Shown here in pieces: positions 18,373 to 28,400 of a DNA stretch of 32,149 nt. The notes under the pieces are model-generated. The model was given only the letters and a program-made list of their open reading frames with translations, ran no database searches and was not told the DNA's origin. Source of the DNA: Chromatiaceae bacterium (lineage in GTDB: Bacteria > Pseudomonadota > Gammaproteobacteria > SZUA-140); contig QIJH01000234.1 in NCBI GenBank assembly GCA_003232725.1, positions 1 through 32,149 of the forward strand. Direction: 5' to 3'. Positions within the stretch are counted from its first letter, which is position 1; each line of letters starts with the position of its first letter. The translations under genes and the position numbers were made by a program.

Positions 18373-21300
18373 TCACTCTAATGGCACGATGCTGACATTC
18401 CCAAAACGGGCATCCACCTCATGCGCAATGAACAATAAGGAGCCAGACAGAGGACTATCAAGAGGCTCTTGCAATGTCAGATTCCACGTTGCGGGTTCAG
18501 ATTGCCCCATCTCCCAAACTTTGAGCTGATATCGCTGTCCATAATCAGGAATTGTTTCCACACGCATTTTGAACATATAGGTCACGTTGAGTCTAAAATC
18601 AAACGGCTTTGCACTACTCTTAGCACCAGCAGCACCAGACAACATCAGGCGGTCAGTGCAAGGCCATCGATACCAGCCGATCGCGCCCAATTCATGCCAA
18701 CCCATGTTAGGTTGGGCTACACCCCAATCAGTATGCCCAGGCCAGCGCATACCCAAACCGATGCCAGGGCCATTACTTGGAGAATCGTATCCATCCTCTG
18801 TAAACCCATAAACAGTAATCGGCACCGTCACCTCATAGTCACGCCAGGCAACATCACCGATAGCTATCAGGCGATCATATCCTGGCTCAACGGTACGTAC
18901 ACTGTCGTTATCTAATTGCCAAAGACCATCAACCGCTTTCGCGACGTCACTAATTGCGCTTACACTGCTCCAATCAATCGTGTATGTCGTGGGCCATACG
19001 TTATTACTCTGGTAATTCAGCGTCATTGACTGCGTATTTGTAAACCCTAACGTATCTGTAGACGTCACCACGACGGTATTTTCTCCACCTTCGATTAAAT
19101 CAGCAATTGCGATATCTACATTAAAATCACCCTTTGATGCCAGTCGTGTAGCATTAGGCCCTATTGTCAACAATTTCTCTGTTGCTCCGTTCAAAGAATA
19201 TGTTAACGATACAACACCATTCAAAGCACGAACATTACCCAATATATTCATCCAACGCTGTGGTGTACCTAATGCACCAAAGGTCTGATCAGTACCGTCC
19301 CATATGTCTATTATTGGTCCGTCAGACACCATACCCCCAGTTGTCACCACATAGTTCTGAGAGCTAGTCATGTGGAGCGCTCTATCGGTGGAATTGACTT
19401 GCACGTTGTAACTCGTGTTTGCTTCCAGACCTCCAATAACAACACGGTGTGAATTATAAGCGCCATACTGACTATCAACCACACCAAGGTCATATGCCTG
19501 GGTTCTCCCATATTGAGCAGCGCCAACAGTCAGCTCGTCAGTATCCCAGGTCAACTCAAGCGAGGTTCCAAATATAGTAGATTTTATATTACTGATGATT
19601 GGCGCGCTATTATCCGGTAACGGCGTTGATGCGGCATAAAGTTTAATCTCGTCAATCAGCGCAGTATATGCTGGCGGGCTGCTACCCGTGTTACCCACAT
19701 ACACACCCACTTCATTAGCCGCCAAAGTATATGCAAAACCAGTAATAACTTTCCAAATCACACCATCGGACGAGATCGATGCTGTCCATTGCTGAGCCTC
19801 ACGCTCCACACGCAGGTATCGCGGCGATAGGCTGCCTGCCAATGGTTTATTGTATAAGCTCACTGAACTACCGTCCTGGTAGAACCCTGCATACAGATTA
19901 AGCTTACTTCCATCGCTGTATATTTCAAAACGCAACGATGCTGCAGTGCTATTTTGCTTAATGATAATGCCCTGCACCTGATATTGCTCTGTTGGCAACG
20001 AATCAAATTTCACTTCCATTGTAAAACCTTCGTCCACCATCAGTTGCATAACACGTACGGTATTATTCCTACTACCAAAATAATGCTCACCAGCCGGAAC
20101 ACTCAGCGCAAGCTGGCTACCAGTAAGGTTCATTGACCCAACATTCAGTGGATCTACATAAAGCCATTGGGGCATGCGTAGCGTCGTAGCATCAAAATTA
20201 TCCGAAAGACCACTATTAGGCACTGGAACAGAGGCCATGACACTAAACTCTGCAGTGCTGCTGTTACCACTACTATCCGTAACCGTTAGTTGATAGTGAT
20301 ACAAGACATCTTCAATCAATCCGCTTAATGTCAAATTGTGTTTGGTTGTGCTCTTACCCGTAGCAACACTACCTGCCTCATAGTCTGTGTATTCACCATA
20401 GGCCACACTGCCTGTAGCAGACTCATTGGTACGCCACTTGATAACAACATTAACCCCATCCGCAGCAGCATACACATTGGAAGATACTTCACTGATCACT
20501 GGCGCAACCGTGTCTGGCGGCGGCGGTGGGCGCGAAGTTGGCGTCGAAGCTGCATAAACCGCGATATCGTCAATCAGCGCAGTATATGCTGGAGAGGCAC
20601 TACCGGTGTTACCCGCATACACACCCACTTCGTTGACCACCAACGCTTGCACAACACTATAGCCGGTCTGCCAAACCATACCATCGGACGAGGTGGAAAC
20701 TGTCCACTGCTGACCCAGCCGCTCAACACGTAGATACACTGGGTTGCTAGCTGTCATAGGCTCATTGTGTAAATGCATCGAACTGCCATTAAGATAACGC
20801 CCTACATATAATTTAAGCTGGCTGCCATCACTATAGGTTTCAAAGCGCAGCGAGCTATTGGCATTTTCTTCAACGAGGATGCCTTGCATCTGAAATCTTT
20901 GCGTCGGCAGCGAGTCAAACTTCACTTCCATCACAAAGTCTTCGTCAATGATCGGTTGCATCACCCGTACCGTATCATTACTGCTGCCAAAATAATGCTC
21001 TCCAGCCGGCACATCCAGAGCCAACTGGCTACCCGTGAGGCTCATTGAACCCTCAGCTAATGGATCCACATACAACCACTGGGTGAAATTTAAACCGGTT
21101 GCGACATTAAAGTCATCCGACAGATTTTCATTAGCCACCGGCACGACCGTGGTGACACTCAGGTTTTCAGTGCGATTGCTGGCGCCATTACTGCCAGTAG
21201 CGGTCACCTGGTAATGGTATAAAGTATCTTCAATCAACCCTGTCAGTGTCACTTTCTGTTCGATCGCACTCTGATCGATTTCGATATAGCCCACTTCATA

Positions 21301-24240
21301 GGATGTGCTTTCGCCATAAACCACACGGCCAATAGAGGGCATGTCGGTCGTCCAACTAAGGGTTAGCTCAATACGCCCATTAACAGATTGCACGCTCGTA
21401 CGAACTTGATCGATCTCTGGTGCCCGCTCAGTGGTATCCTGCGGCAACGGCACGCGCGGCGTCGGTGTAGTGGCTGCAACCACTTTGATGTCATCAATCA
21501 ACGCCGTATATGCTGGAGAAGGACTACCGGTGTTACCCGCATACACACCCACTTCGTTGGCCACCAATGCTTGCACAACACTATAGCCTATCTGCCACAC
21601 CATACCATCGGGTGAGGTAGAGACTGTCCACTGCTGACCCAGCCGCTTAACACGCAGGTACACCGGATTGCTAGCTGGCATAGGCTCATTGTGTAAATGC
21701 GTCGAACTGCCATTGAGATAACGCCCTACATATAATTTAAGCTGGCTGCCATCACTATAGATTTCAAAGCGCAGCGAGCTATTGGCATTTTCTTCAGCGA
21801 GGATACCTTGCATCTGGAATCTTTGCGTCGGCAGCGAATCAAACTTCACTTCCATCACAAAATCTTCGTCAATGATCGGTTGCATCACCCGCACCGTGTC
21901 ATTGCTGCTGCCAAAATAATGCTTCCCAGCCGGCACATTCAACTCCAGTTGACTGCCCGTGAGACTCATCGACCCATCATTCAGCGGGTTCACATACAAC
22001 CACTGGGTACCATCCAGAGTGGTGGCGTTTAAATCATCAGATAAATTGTCGTTAGGCACCTCAAGCGTCACCACAACACTGAGATCTTTTGCGCTACTGT
22101 TACCGTTACTATCGGTGGCAATCACCTGGTAGTAATACAGGGTGCCTTCGGTCAGCCCCGTTAGTACCACGCTATGCGCAGTCACGCTTTGGTTAGTGGC
22201 AACACTGCCTACTTCATAGGATGTACTTTCGCCATAGGCAACACTTCCCGTGGTACGTTCATTTGTCATCCAACTAACCACAACCTCGGCACCATCACTG
22301 CCCGCTTGTACACTGGAGATAATGTTACTGATCACCGGTGCTAGCGTATCCGCTGGCGGTGGGACGCGCGGCGGAGGTGTTCCAACCGCATACAGCGTGA
22401 TGTCATCAATCAACGCCGTATATGCTGGCGGCGTGCTGCCGGTATTGCCCGCATACACACCGACTTCATTGGTCACCAAAGTATGGGTAAAATTAAAGGC
22501 AGTCTGCCAGACCACACCATCGAATGAAGTAGCCACCGTCCACTGTTGCCCCATACGCTCGACACCCAGATATTGCGGCGTGCTAGCAGTCAACAGCTCA
22601 TTGTACAAGTTTGTCGTGCTGCCATTGCGATAGCTCCCTACCAGCAAGTAGAGCCTGCTGCCATCACTATAAACTTCAAAACGTAGTGAAGTACTGGCAT
22701 TTTCCTCAACAAGAATACCTTGTACCTGGTATTTTTCTGTCGGCAACGAATCAAACTTCACCTTCATTACAAAGTTTTCGTCCACCATCGGCTGCATGAC
22801 ACGTACAGTGTCATTACTACTGCCAAAATAATGTTCCCCAGCCACTACATTCAAGACCAGTTGACTGCCTGTGAAACTCATCGAACCATCATCCAACGGA
22901 TCTATATACAGCCACTGAGTCGCATCCAGTTTGGTAACATTAAAGTCATCAGAGAGACCCGCATTCGAATTGAGAATAGTCGTAGTGATACTCAGGCTCT
23001 CGCTACTACTATTACCACTGCTGTCGGTGGCAATCACCTGGTAGTTATATAAGGTATTTTCGATCAATCCTGTCAGCGTCACGCTGTGCTCAGTCCCGCC
23101 TGAACCAACAGCAGTGCTGCCTATTTCATAGTTCAAGGTTTCACCATAGGCGACACGGCCCGCAGCAAACTCATTGGTCTTCCAATTTACAGTGACTTCC
23201 ACTCCATTGCCGTCCGTTTGCACACTGGCAACGATGTCAATAATCAGCGGTGCCTGTATATCAAGTGGCGGTGGAATTCGTGGCGTCGGTGTTGAAGCTG
23301 CAAACACCTTGATGTTGTCAATCAGTGCCGTATATGCAGAGGAATTACTACCCGTATTGCCCGCATACACACCCACTTCACTGACCGCCATAGTATGTGC
23401 AAAACTAGCAGCGGTCTGCCAATCGATGCCATCAGACGAGGTTGAAACTACCCACTGCTGACCCAGACGTTCAACACGTAGATACACCGGGTTGTTAGCA
23501 ATCAACCGCTCATTGTATAAATGAGTCGAACTACCATTGCGATAATTCCCTGCGTATAGCTTAAGCTGGTTACCATCACTATAAATTTCGAAGCGCAATG
23601 ATGTATTAGCATTTTCTTCAACGAGGATGCCCTGCATCTGAAATCTTTGTGTCGGCAGCGAATCAAACTTCGCTTCTATCACAAAATCTTCATCAATGAT
23701 CGGTTGCATTACCCGCACCGTATCATTACTGCTGCCAAAATAGTGCTCCCCGGCTGGCACATGTAACTCAAGCTGACTGCCGGTGAGCCTCATTGAGCCG
23801 TCATTTAGCGGATTCAGATATAACCACTGGGTCGCGTCTAACGTGGTTGTGTTGAAGCCATCTGATAAAGCATTGTTAGGCACCGGAATAATCGGAGTAA
23901 TACTTGCTTTTTTGGTGGTGCTATTACCGTTCACATCTGTAGCAGTGACTTGGTAATGATATAATACGGCTTCGCTTAAACCGGTCAAGATGACATTGTG
24001 CTTCACTGACGTCTGGCTAATCACAACCGGCCCCATTTCATAGGCAGCCGACTCACCATAATCGACCTGCCCCTTTGTTAACTCATCGGTTGTCCAGCTA
24101 AGGATGCTTTCAACACCATTAGCGCCTAATCGTGCTCTGGCAGACAAATCACTTATCACGGGTGCAACGGTGTCTGCTGGTTTTGGTGTGCGTGGTGCTG
24201 GCTTCGATGCCGCATAGAGCGTGATGTCGTCAATCAGCGC
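18373..24240 (-). CDS. C-terminal fragment of a split multimodular secreted protein: repeated FN3 + DUF1349/concanavalin-like modules with a distinct C-terminal beta-sandwich domain
   Basis: ORF 18373-24159 (1928 aa); the open frame extends upstream to ~24240 as ALIDDITLYAASKPAPRTPKPADTVAPVISDL, matching the other repeat junctions. Five modules starting LSDxFNxTxLDxTQWLYxxPLxxGSM...GEHYFGSSNDTVRVMQ, six FN3-like segments (W.T.E...G.V.YGES..YE.GS......HSVTLTGL...TLYHYQV.ATD). Confidence 0.8.
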   Translation of the reverse strand, partial: ALIDDITLYAASKPAPRTPKPADTVAPVISDLSARARLGANGVESILSWTTDELTKGQVDYGESAAYEMGPVVISQTSVKHNVILTGLSEAVLYHYQVTATDVNGNSTTKKASITPIIPVPNNALSDGFNTTTLDATQWLYLNPLNDGSMRLTGSQLELHVPAGEHYFGSSNDTVRVMQPIIDEDFVIEAKFDSLPTQRFQMQGILVEENANTSLRFEIYSDGNQLKLYAGNYRNGSSTHLYNERLIANNPVYLRVERLGQQWVVSTSSDGIDWQTAASFAHTMAVSEVGVYAGNTGSNSSAYTALIDNIKVFAASTPTPRIPPPLDIQAPLIIDIVASVQTDGNGVEVTVNWKTNEFAAGRVAYGETLNYEIGSTAVGSGGTEHSVTLTGLIENTLYNYQVIATDSSGNSSSESLSITTTILNSNAGLSDDFNVTKLDATQWLYIDPLDDGSMSFTGSQLVLNVVAGEHYFGSSNDTVRVMQPMVDENFVMKVKFDSLPTEKYQVQGILVEENASTSLRFEVYSDGSRLYLLVGSYRNGSTTNLYNELLTASTPQYLGVERMGQQWTVATSFDGVVWQTAFNFTHTLVTNEVGVYAGNTGSTPPAYTALIDDITLYAVGTPPPRVPPPADTLAPVISNIISSVQAGSDGAEVVVSWMTNERTTGSVAYGESTSYEVGSVATNQSVTAHSVVLTGLTEGTLYYYQVIATDSNGNSSAKDLSVVVTLEVPNDNLSDDLNATTLDGTQWLYVNPLNDGSMSLTGSQLELNVPAGKHYFGSSNDTVRVMQPIIDEDFVMEVKFDSLPTQRFQMQGILAEENANSSLRFEIYSDGSQLKLYVGRYLNGSSTHLHNEPMPASNPVYLRVKRLGQQWTVSTSPDGMVWQIGYSVVQALVANEVGVYAGNTGSPSPAYTALIDDIKVVAATTPTPRVPLPQDTTERAPEIDQVRTSVQSVNGRIELTLSWTTDMPSIGRVVYGESTSYEVGYIEIDQSAIEQKVTLTGLIEDTLYHYQVTATGSNGASNRTENLSVTTVVPVANENLSDDFNVATGLNFTQWLYVDPLAEGSMSLTGSQLALDVPAGEHYFGSSNDTVRVMQPIIDEDFVMEVKFDSLPTQRFQMQGILVEENANSSLRFETYSDGSQLKLYVGRYLNGSSMHLHNEPMTASNPVYLRVERLGQQWTVSTSSDGMVWQTGYSVVQALVVNEVGVYAGNTGSASPAYTALIDDIAVYAASTPTSRPPPPPDTVAPVISEVSSNVYAAADGVNVVIKWRTNESATGSVAYGEYTDYEAGSVATGKSTTKHNLTLSGLIEDVLYHYQLTVTDSSGNSSTAEFSVMASVPVPNSGLSDNFDATTLRMPQWLYVDPLNVGSMNLTGSQLALSVPAGEHYFGSRNNTVRVMQLMVDEGFTMEVKFDSLPTEQYQVQGIIIKQNSTAASLRFEIYSDGSKLNLYAGFYQDGSSVSLYNKPLAGSLSPRYLRVEREAQQWTASISSDGVIWKVITGFAYTLAANEVGVYVGNTGSSPPAYTALIDEIKLYAASTPLPDNSAPIISNIKSTIFGTSLELTWDTDELTVGAAQYGRTQAYDLGVVDSQYGAYNSHRVVIGGLEANTSYNVQVNSTDRALHMTSSQNYVVTTGGMVSDGPIIDIWDGTDQTFGALGTPQRWMNILGNVRALNGVVSLTYSLNGATEKLLTIGPNATRLASKGDFNVDIAIADLIEGGENTVVVTSTDTLGFTNTQSMTLNYQSNNVWPTTYTIDWSSVSAISDVAKAVDGLWQLDNDSVRTVEPGYDRLIAIGDVAWRDYEVTVPITVYGFTEDGYDSPSNGPGIGLGMRWPGHTDWGVAQPNMGWHELGAIGWYRWPCTDRLMLSGAAGAKSSAKPFDFRLNVTYMFKMRVETIPDYGQRYQLKVWEMGQSEPATWNLTLQEPLDSPLSGSLLFIAHEVDARFGNVSIVPLE

Positions 24241-25000
24241 GTGTTACCGACGTATACACCTATTTCATTTGCCATAAGCCCATGGGAAAATTGAGTCACT
24301 AGCTGCCAACTGGCACCATCAGACGAGGTAGAAAATGTCCACAACTGAGCCACACGCTCAACCCGGAAATAAAGCGGAATAGCAGCGCCAATCAATCGTT
24401 TATTATATAAACTCGTCGATCCGCCATTGCGATAGTTACCTACATATAACTTGAGCTGACTGCCGTCACTATAGACTTCAAAACGCAGCGAAGTATTAAT
24501 GTCTTGTTCAACCAGAATACCCTGAACTTGGAATCTTTGCGTTGGTAGAGAATCAAACTTCACCTCTATCGCAAAATCTTCGTCAATGATCGGTTGCATC
24601 ACTCGTACAGTGTTGTTGCTGCTACCAAAATAATGTTCGCCCGCTGATACATTCAGTATCAACTGATTGCCGTTAAGTCTGATCGAACCTTCGCCTAATG
24701 GGTTCAACTTCAACCATTGGGTTTCATCTAAGGTGGTTGTATTGAAACCATCCGAGAGCGTTTTATTGATTCCATTAGGATTATAGGTTCGCGGGTCTTT
24801 GATGATTAAGACACCATTGGCGGGCACAGCCACGGCGATAGGATTATCATTACTCATTTCCAATAAAGAAAAACTGAGTGGCGATCTGGCTTCATCATTT
24901 ACCGGATTAGCACCGACACTTTTCAAGCGGAAGGGAAGTTGCAAAATTTGCCCGCTGCTTAGCGCTATTTTATTCGCCGGCGGTACGATGATCACATCAA
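19600..25000 (-). repeat. Six-copy ~912-bp tandem module array (FN3 + DUF1349-like)
   Basis: Conserved marker ccaaaataatg(c/t)tc at 20075, 20987, 21911, 22823, 23735, 24625: spacings 912, 924, 912, 912, 890 bp. Confidence 0.85.
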
Positions 25001-25298
25001 TCGTTCCAGCAACATTATCCACTTTGGCATACGGCACGTGATCTCCCGCCAACGAAAGACCCGAGAGCGGTGTGCCAGCCTCGACCAGTGATGGCGTGAA
25101 ATGGATTCTAAATTTAACAACCACTGGATTACCACCGGTGATCGCTGGGCTATCCGCCGTGTAATTCACCCCAACCGTAACCAGCTCGCCTTCCAAGCCT
25201 GTTGCAGAGTCTATTGAAAGCATAGGAGCCGCCCATAGTGGACTCACTAGCAACAATAACATGAGCGTGAATGCATTAATGACTATTTTTTTTTTCAT
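24234..25298 (-). CDS. N-terminal fragment of the same protein: signal peptide + cohesin-like domain + first DUF1349-like module (truncated by frameshift)
   Basis: MKKKIVINAFTLMLLLLVSPLWAA signal peptide; PMLSIDSATGLEGELVTVGVNYT...VVVKFRIHFTPSLVEAGTPL...DNVAGTIDVIIVPPANKIALSSGQILQLPFRLKSV...SPLSFSLLEMSNDNPIAVAVPANGVLIIKD (cohesin-like pattern); then TLSDGFNTTTLDETQWLKLNPLGEGSI... ending abruptly GVYVGNTR*. Confidence 0.75.
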   Translation of the reverse strand: MKKKIVINAFTLMLLLLVSPLWAAPMLSIDSATGLEGELVTVGVNYTADSPAITGGNPVVVKFRIHFTPSLVEAGTPLSGLSLAGDHVPYAKVDNVAGTIDVIIVPPANKIALSSGQILQLPFRLKSVGANPVNDEARSPLSFSLLEMSNDNPIAVAVPANGVLIIKDPRTYNPNGINKTLSDGFNTTTLDETQWLKLNPLGEGSIRLNGNQLILNVSAGEHYFGSSNNTVRVMQPIIDEDFAIEVKFDSLPTQRFQVQGILVEQDINTSLRFEVYSDGSQLKLYVGNYRNGGSTSLYNKRLIGAAIPLYFRVERVAQLWTFSTSSDGASWQLVTQFSHGLMANEIGVYVGNTR

Positions 25299-25394
25299 TA
25301 TATAGACTCGTCGAACCTTTGCACGTAAAGGTATTAATAATTAATACTTGGAAATAAGCACAGAAATAATTTTCTGTCTTTAGCCTCTCTTCTC

Positions 25395-25425
25395 ACAACC
25401 ATTCAGAGTCCCTCTGAATGGTTGT
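25395..25425. other. Perfect intergenic hairpin between the RHS and cohesin-like genes
   Basis: acaaccattcagag - tcc - ctctgaatggttgt: 14-bp perfect stem, 3-nt loop; no clear U-tract on the minus strand. Confidence 0.7.
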
Positions 25426-25474
25426 CTCTTCCTACTTTGTTATTACCTATTTAAAAAGGCTTATAGTCGAAACA

Positions 25475-28400
25475 CTATTGATTTTGAGTAAGAAGATCAT
25501 CTATAGCCTGGAAGTTAGGTGGCTTTTCACTCATATAACGCCGAAAAGCAATAGTGTCGTCTAGCGTACAATTACCAGTGCCCTCGCATATGTTCATTCT
25601 TTTCCTGAGAACGATAGCACCAACTCCAGACAATGAATCTACCTTTAACGCACCGACAGCACCATTAGCAATAGGGCCAAGTCGATTTTGAGCAGCAGAA
25701 CTAATAGCATCACCAGTAAAACCAAAGAATTTTTTAACTCTATTAACCCAACTCGGTTCAGGCTCATTTTCCGCCGAGGAGCAGGTTGTACAAAGGTCAT
25801 TAAACATCCGCGAAAATGCCCCAGTCATCGCCCCATTCTTAAATTTCCCACCCGTTAACACGGATGTCGTACCACCAATAGCCCCTGCAGCAAACGCATT
25901 TGTAAGGCGCACTTTCGGGTCTCTAAGATTCGCCCCAAACACTTTATCTCCAACCACTTGAGAAACAGATTGCGTCACTGCCGCCGACATAAACCCGGCC
26001 TTAAATTCCCCACCATTCATGACACTGCTAACTCCGCCCACTGCACCGTGAGCCATGACTTTACCCACCCCAGACCATAGCGTTGTGGGCTGAAATGAAT
26101 GAAGTCCCGCAAACATTCCTGCCGTCATTCCGCCAATCATGGCAGCCCTTAAATCCCCACCACTGGCAATCAAACTACTCAAAAAACCTGCTGCAGCAAC
26201 ATTAACTCCTGGAATCGCAGTTATCGCAATCGCTGCAATTGTCCGCCAGTTGTCGTCCACGAAATTTTTGATATCCTCACGAAAGTCACGATAGGCTTTC
26301 GAAATATCGTCTCTGAAATCTTTAATCCCACCAACAACATCACTGCAGACCCCACAACTAATACCAAGGAGATACCCACTAGGATCATTAAACGACAAAG
26401 GATTATTCATCACATAACTATAACGATTAAATGACTGAGAGTTATGCGGAAACTGTATAAACGGATCAGGACTCAGGAATCGCCCTAGTTCTGGGTCATA
26501 CACCCTGCCATTCATGTGAATCAGCGCTAGTCCTTCCAGAAATTCATGCTCGGTATAGCCGTGATGGGTAATATCGGAAGTAGTGGCCGAATCAACTATA
26601 GACTCTTCAAAGCTCGCCGCTTTCCAACTGGCATCATTGCGACGTTTGCCAAACACATCGTAACTAAAGCGCGCTTTGATAATCCCATTGGCATCAGTAA
26701 TCGCAGTAATTGAAGTGATATGATCCTGATGTAGGTAGTTAAGATCAGTGCTGTTATCGCTGCGTCGGGTACTAAGCGCAACCATGCGTCCACCGGCATA
26801 GACATAGTTTTTATATTCAATAATGCCATTAGATTTTTGTATACGTTCGAACAATTGGCCAAAATAGTGGGTTGTCGTGGTACCGTTGGAATTGATTGCC
26901 ACTTGCAGGTAACGTGAGTTTTCTGTGTCATACGAAAAACGGCTTGAATATTCGCCTCGAGTCACAGTTTCAGGTTTGTTAAAAGCCGTATAGGTAACCA
27001 CTTTGCCGCCAATGCCTTGTAACATATTGCCGTTGGCATCGTAGCTCAGCCTTTCATCAACGGTGCTGCTAGTGCTACCCGCATGGGCGGCAAGACAAAC
27101 CGAATCATCCAAATTGACTCCATTAGCACTGTTGCAATCCGCAGCCATCATCTGAAAACTATTCAAAGCAGATAACCCGACTAAATTTCGTGCTAGTAAC
27201 GCTACGTCTAAACCATTAATTCGACCATCGCCACTAATATCACCTGCTAGGGTACCCGTATTCGACCGTTTAATTTCAGTCACCGCATGCGGTCGTGTAC
27301 TACTGTATAAGTAAGTACCCAATTCGCTATTAAAGGTTATATTGCCTAATGCGTCGTATTGATATTGTGTCGTTTGTCGACCATCACGCAATACGGTAGA
27401 TACACGGTTAAGCGCATCGTAGGTAAAACTTTCAATGCTGCTATTTTGCGTCGTTCCATTGCCGTGCGTAATAATTCGGTTGCGATCTGTTCGACTGACA
27501 AGGGTACCAAGGCTATCAAATTCAAACGCTAAATTTTGTACGCCACTGCTGCTACCCACACCGGTACTAATGGACTTTATATAACCCATTGCATCATCAT
27601 AGGTACGATGTGTAGTGAGACCATTACCCAAGGTCTCACTCGTAATATTACCGCTAGCATCAATCTGCTCTGCAGTCCACAGCGCATCATTGCTGGCGCC
27701 ATCTTGCACGGCTTTCAAATTGCCGTAACCATCATAAACATTATGGATGGTAAAAGCAGACTGGTTGCCCGCATCTTGTGTAGGATAAGTGACGGCTTTC
27801 ACACGACTAAATTCATCGTATTCAGTGCTAGTACTGTAGCTAGTACCATCAAAATTAGCAGTAATCAATGAGCTGCGACCAAGATGGTCGTAGCAGAATT
27901 TTTTTGTGATGGAACCATCACTGCTGGATTTCAATTTACCAATGCTGCGACAATTGTTAGCCGCATCTGTTGAGGTAAAGTATTCCCATCGACTTATTCT
28001 TTCGACACTGCTGGAGCTTGTCTGGCCACGTACATCTTCTCGTTTTCGCAAACGGTTGAGGAGATCGTAATCCATGGTTGTTTCCTGGCCTTTAGCGTCT
28101 TGCTGCCAGCGCAAATTGCCAAGTGCATCGCTGGAATAATCCCAAGTCCCCATGTCTGGATCAATCATTTTTGTTTTACGACCGCGATTATCGTACTCCA
28201 TAATAACGACATTTCCTAAAGGATCGGTAACGGTTTCCAGCTCACCAAAGGGCAAATAGGTGTAACGCGATCTATTATTATGGGCATCAAAAATCCATTC
28301 AATTTGATCGGCAAGGTTCATAACCTGGCGTACAGACAGGTTAGTAAATTCACCACCCGTACTGCGTTCGGTAGATATGGTAGTCTGCCGACCTTTGTAG

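Noticed and set aside
18469-23461. Numerous plus-strand ORFs across the FN3/DUF1349 array (e.g. 18469..18915, 20338..20733, 22250..22633)
   Set aside because: Antisense to a well-supported repeated coding region; they recur at module periodicity and have no domain character.
19600-25000. Array of regularly spaced repeats as a CRISPR-like locus
   Set aside because: The ~912-bp period is coding, in-frame protein module repetition, not short repeats with unique spacers.
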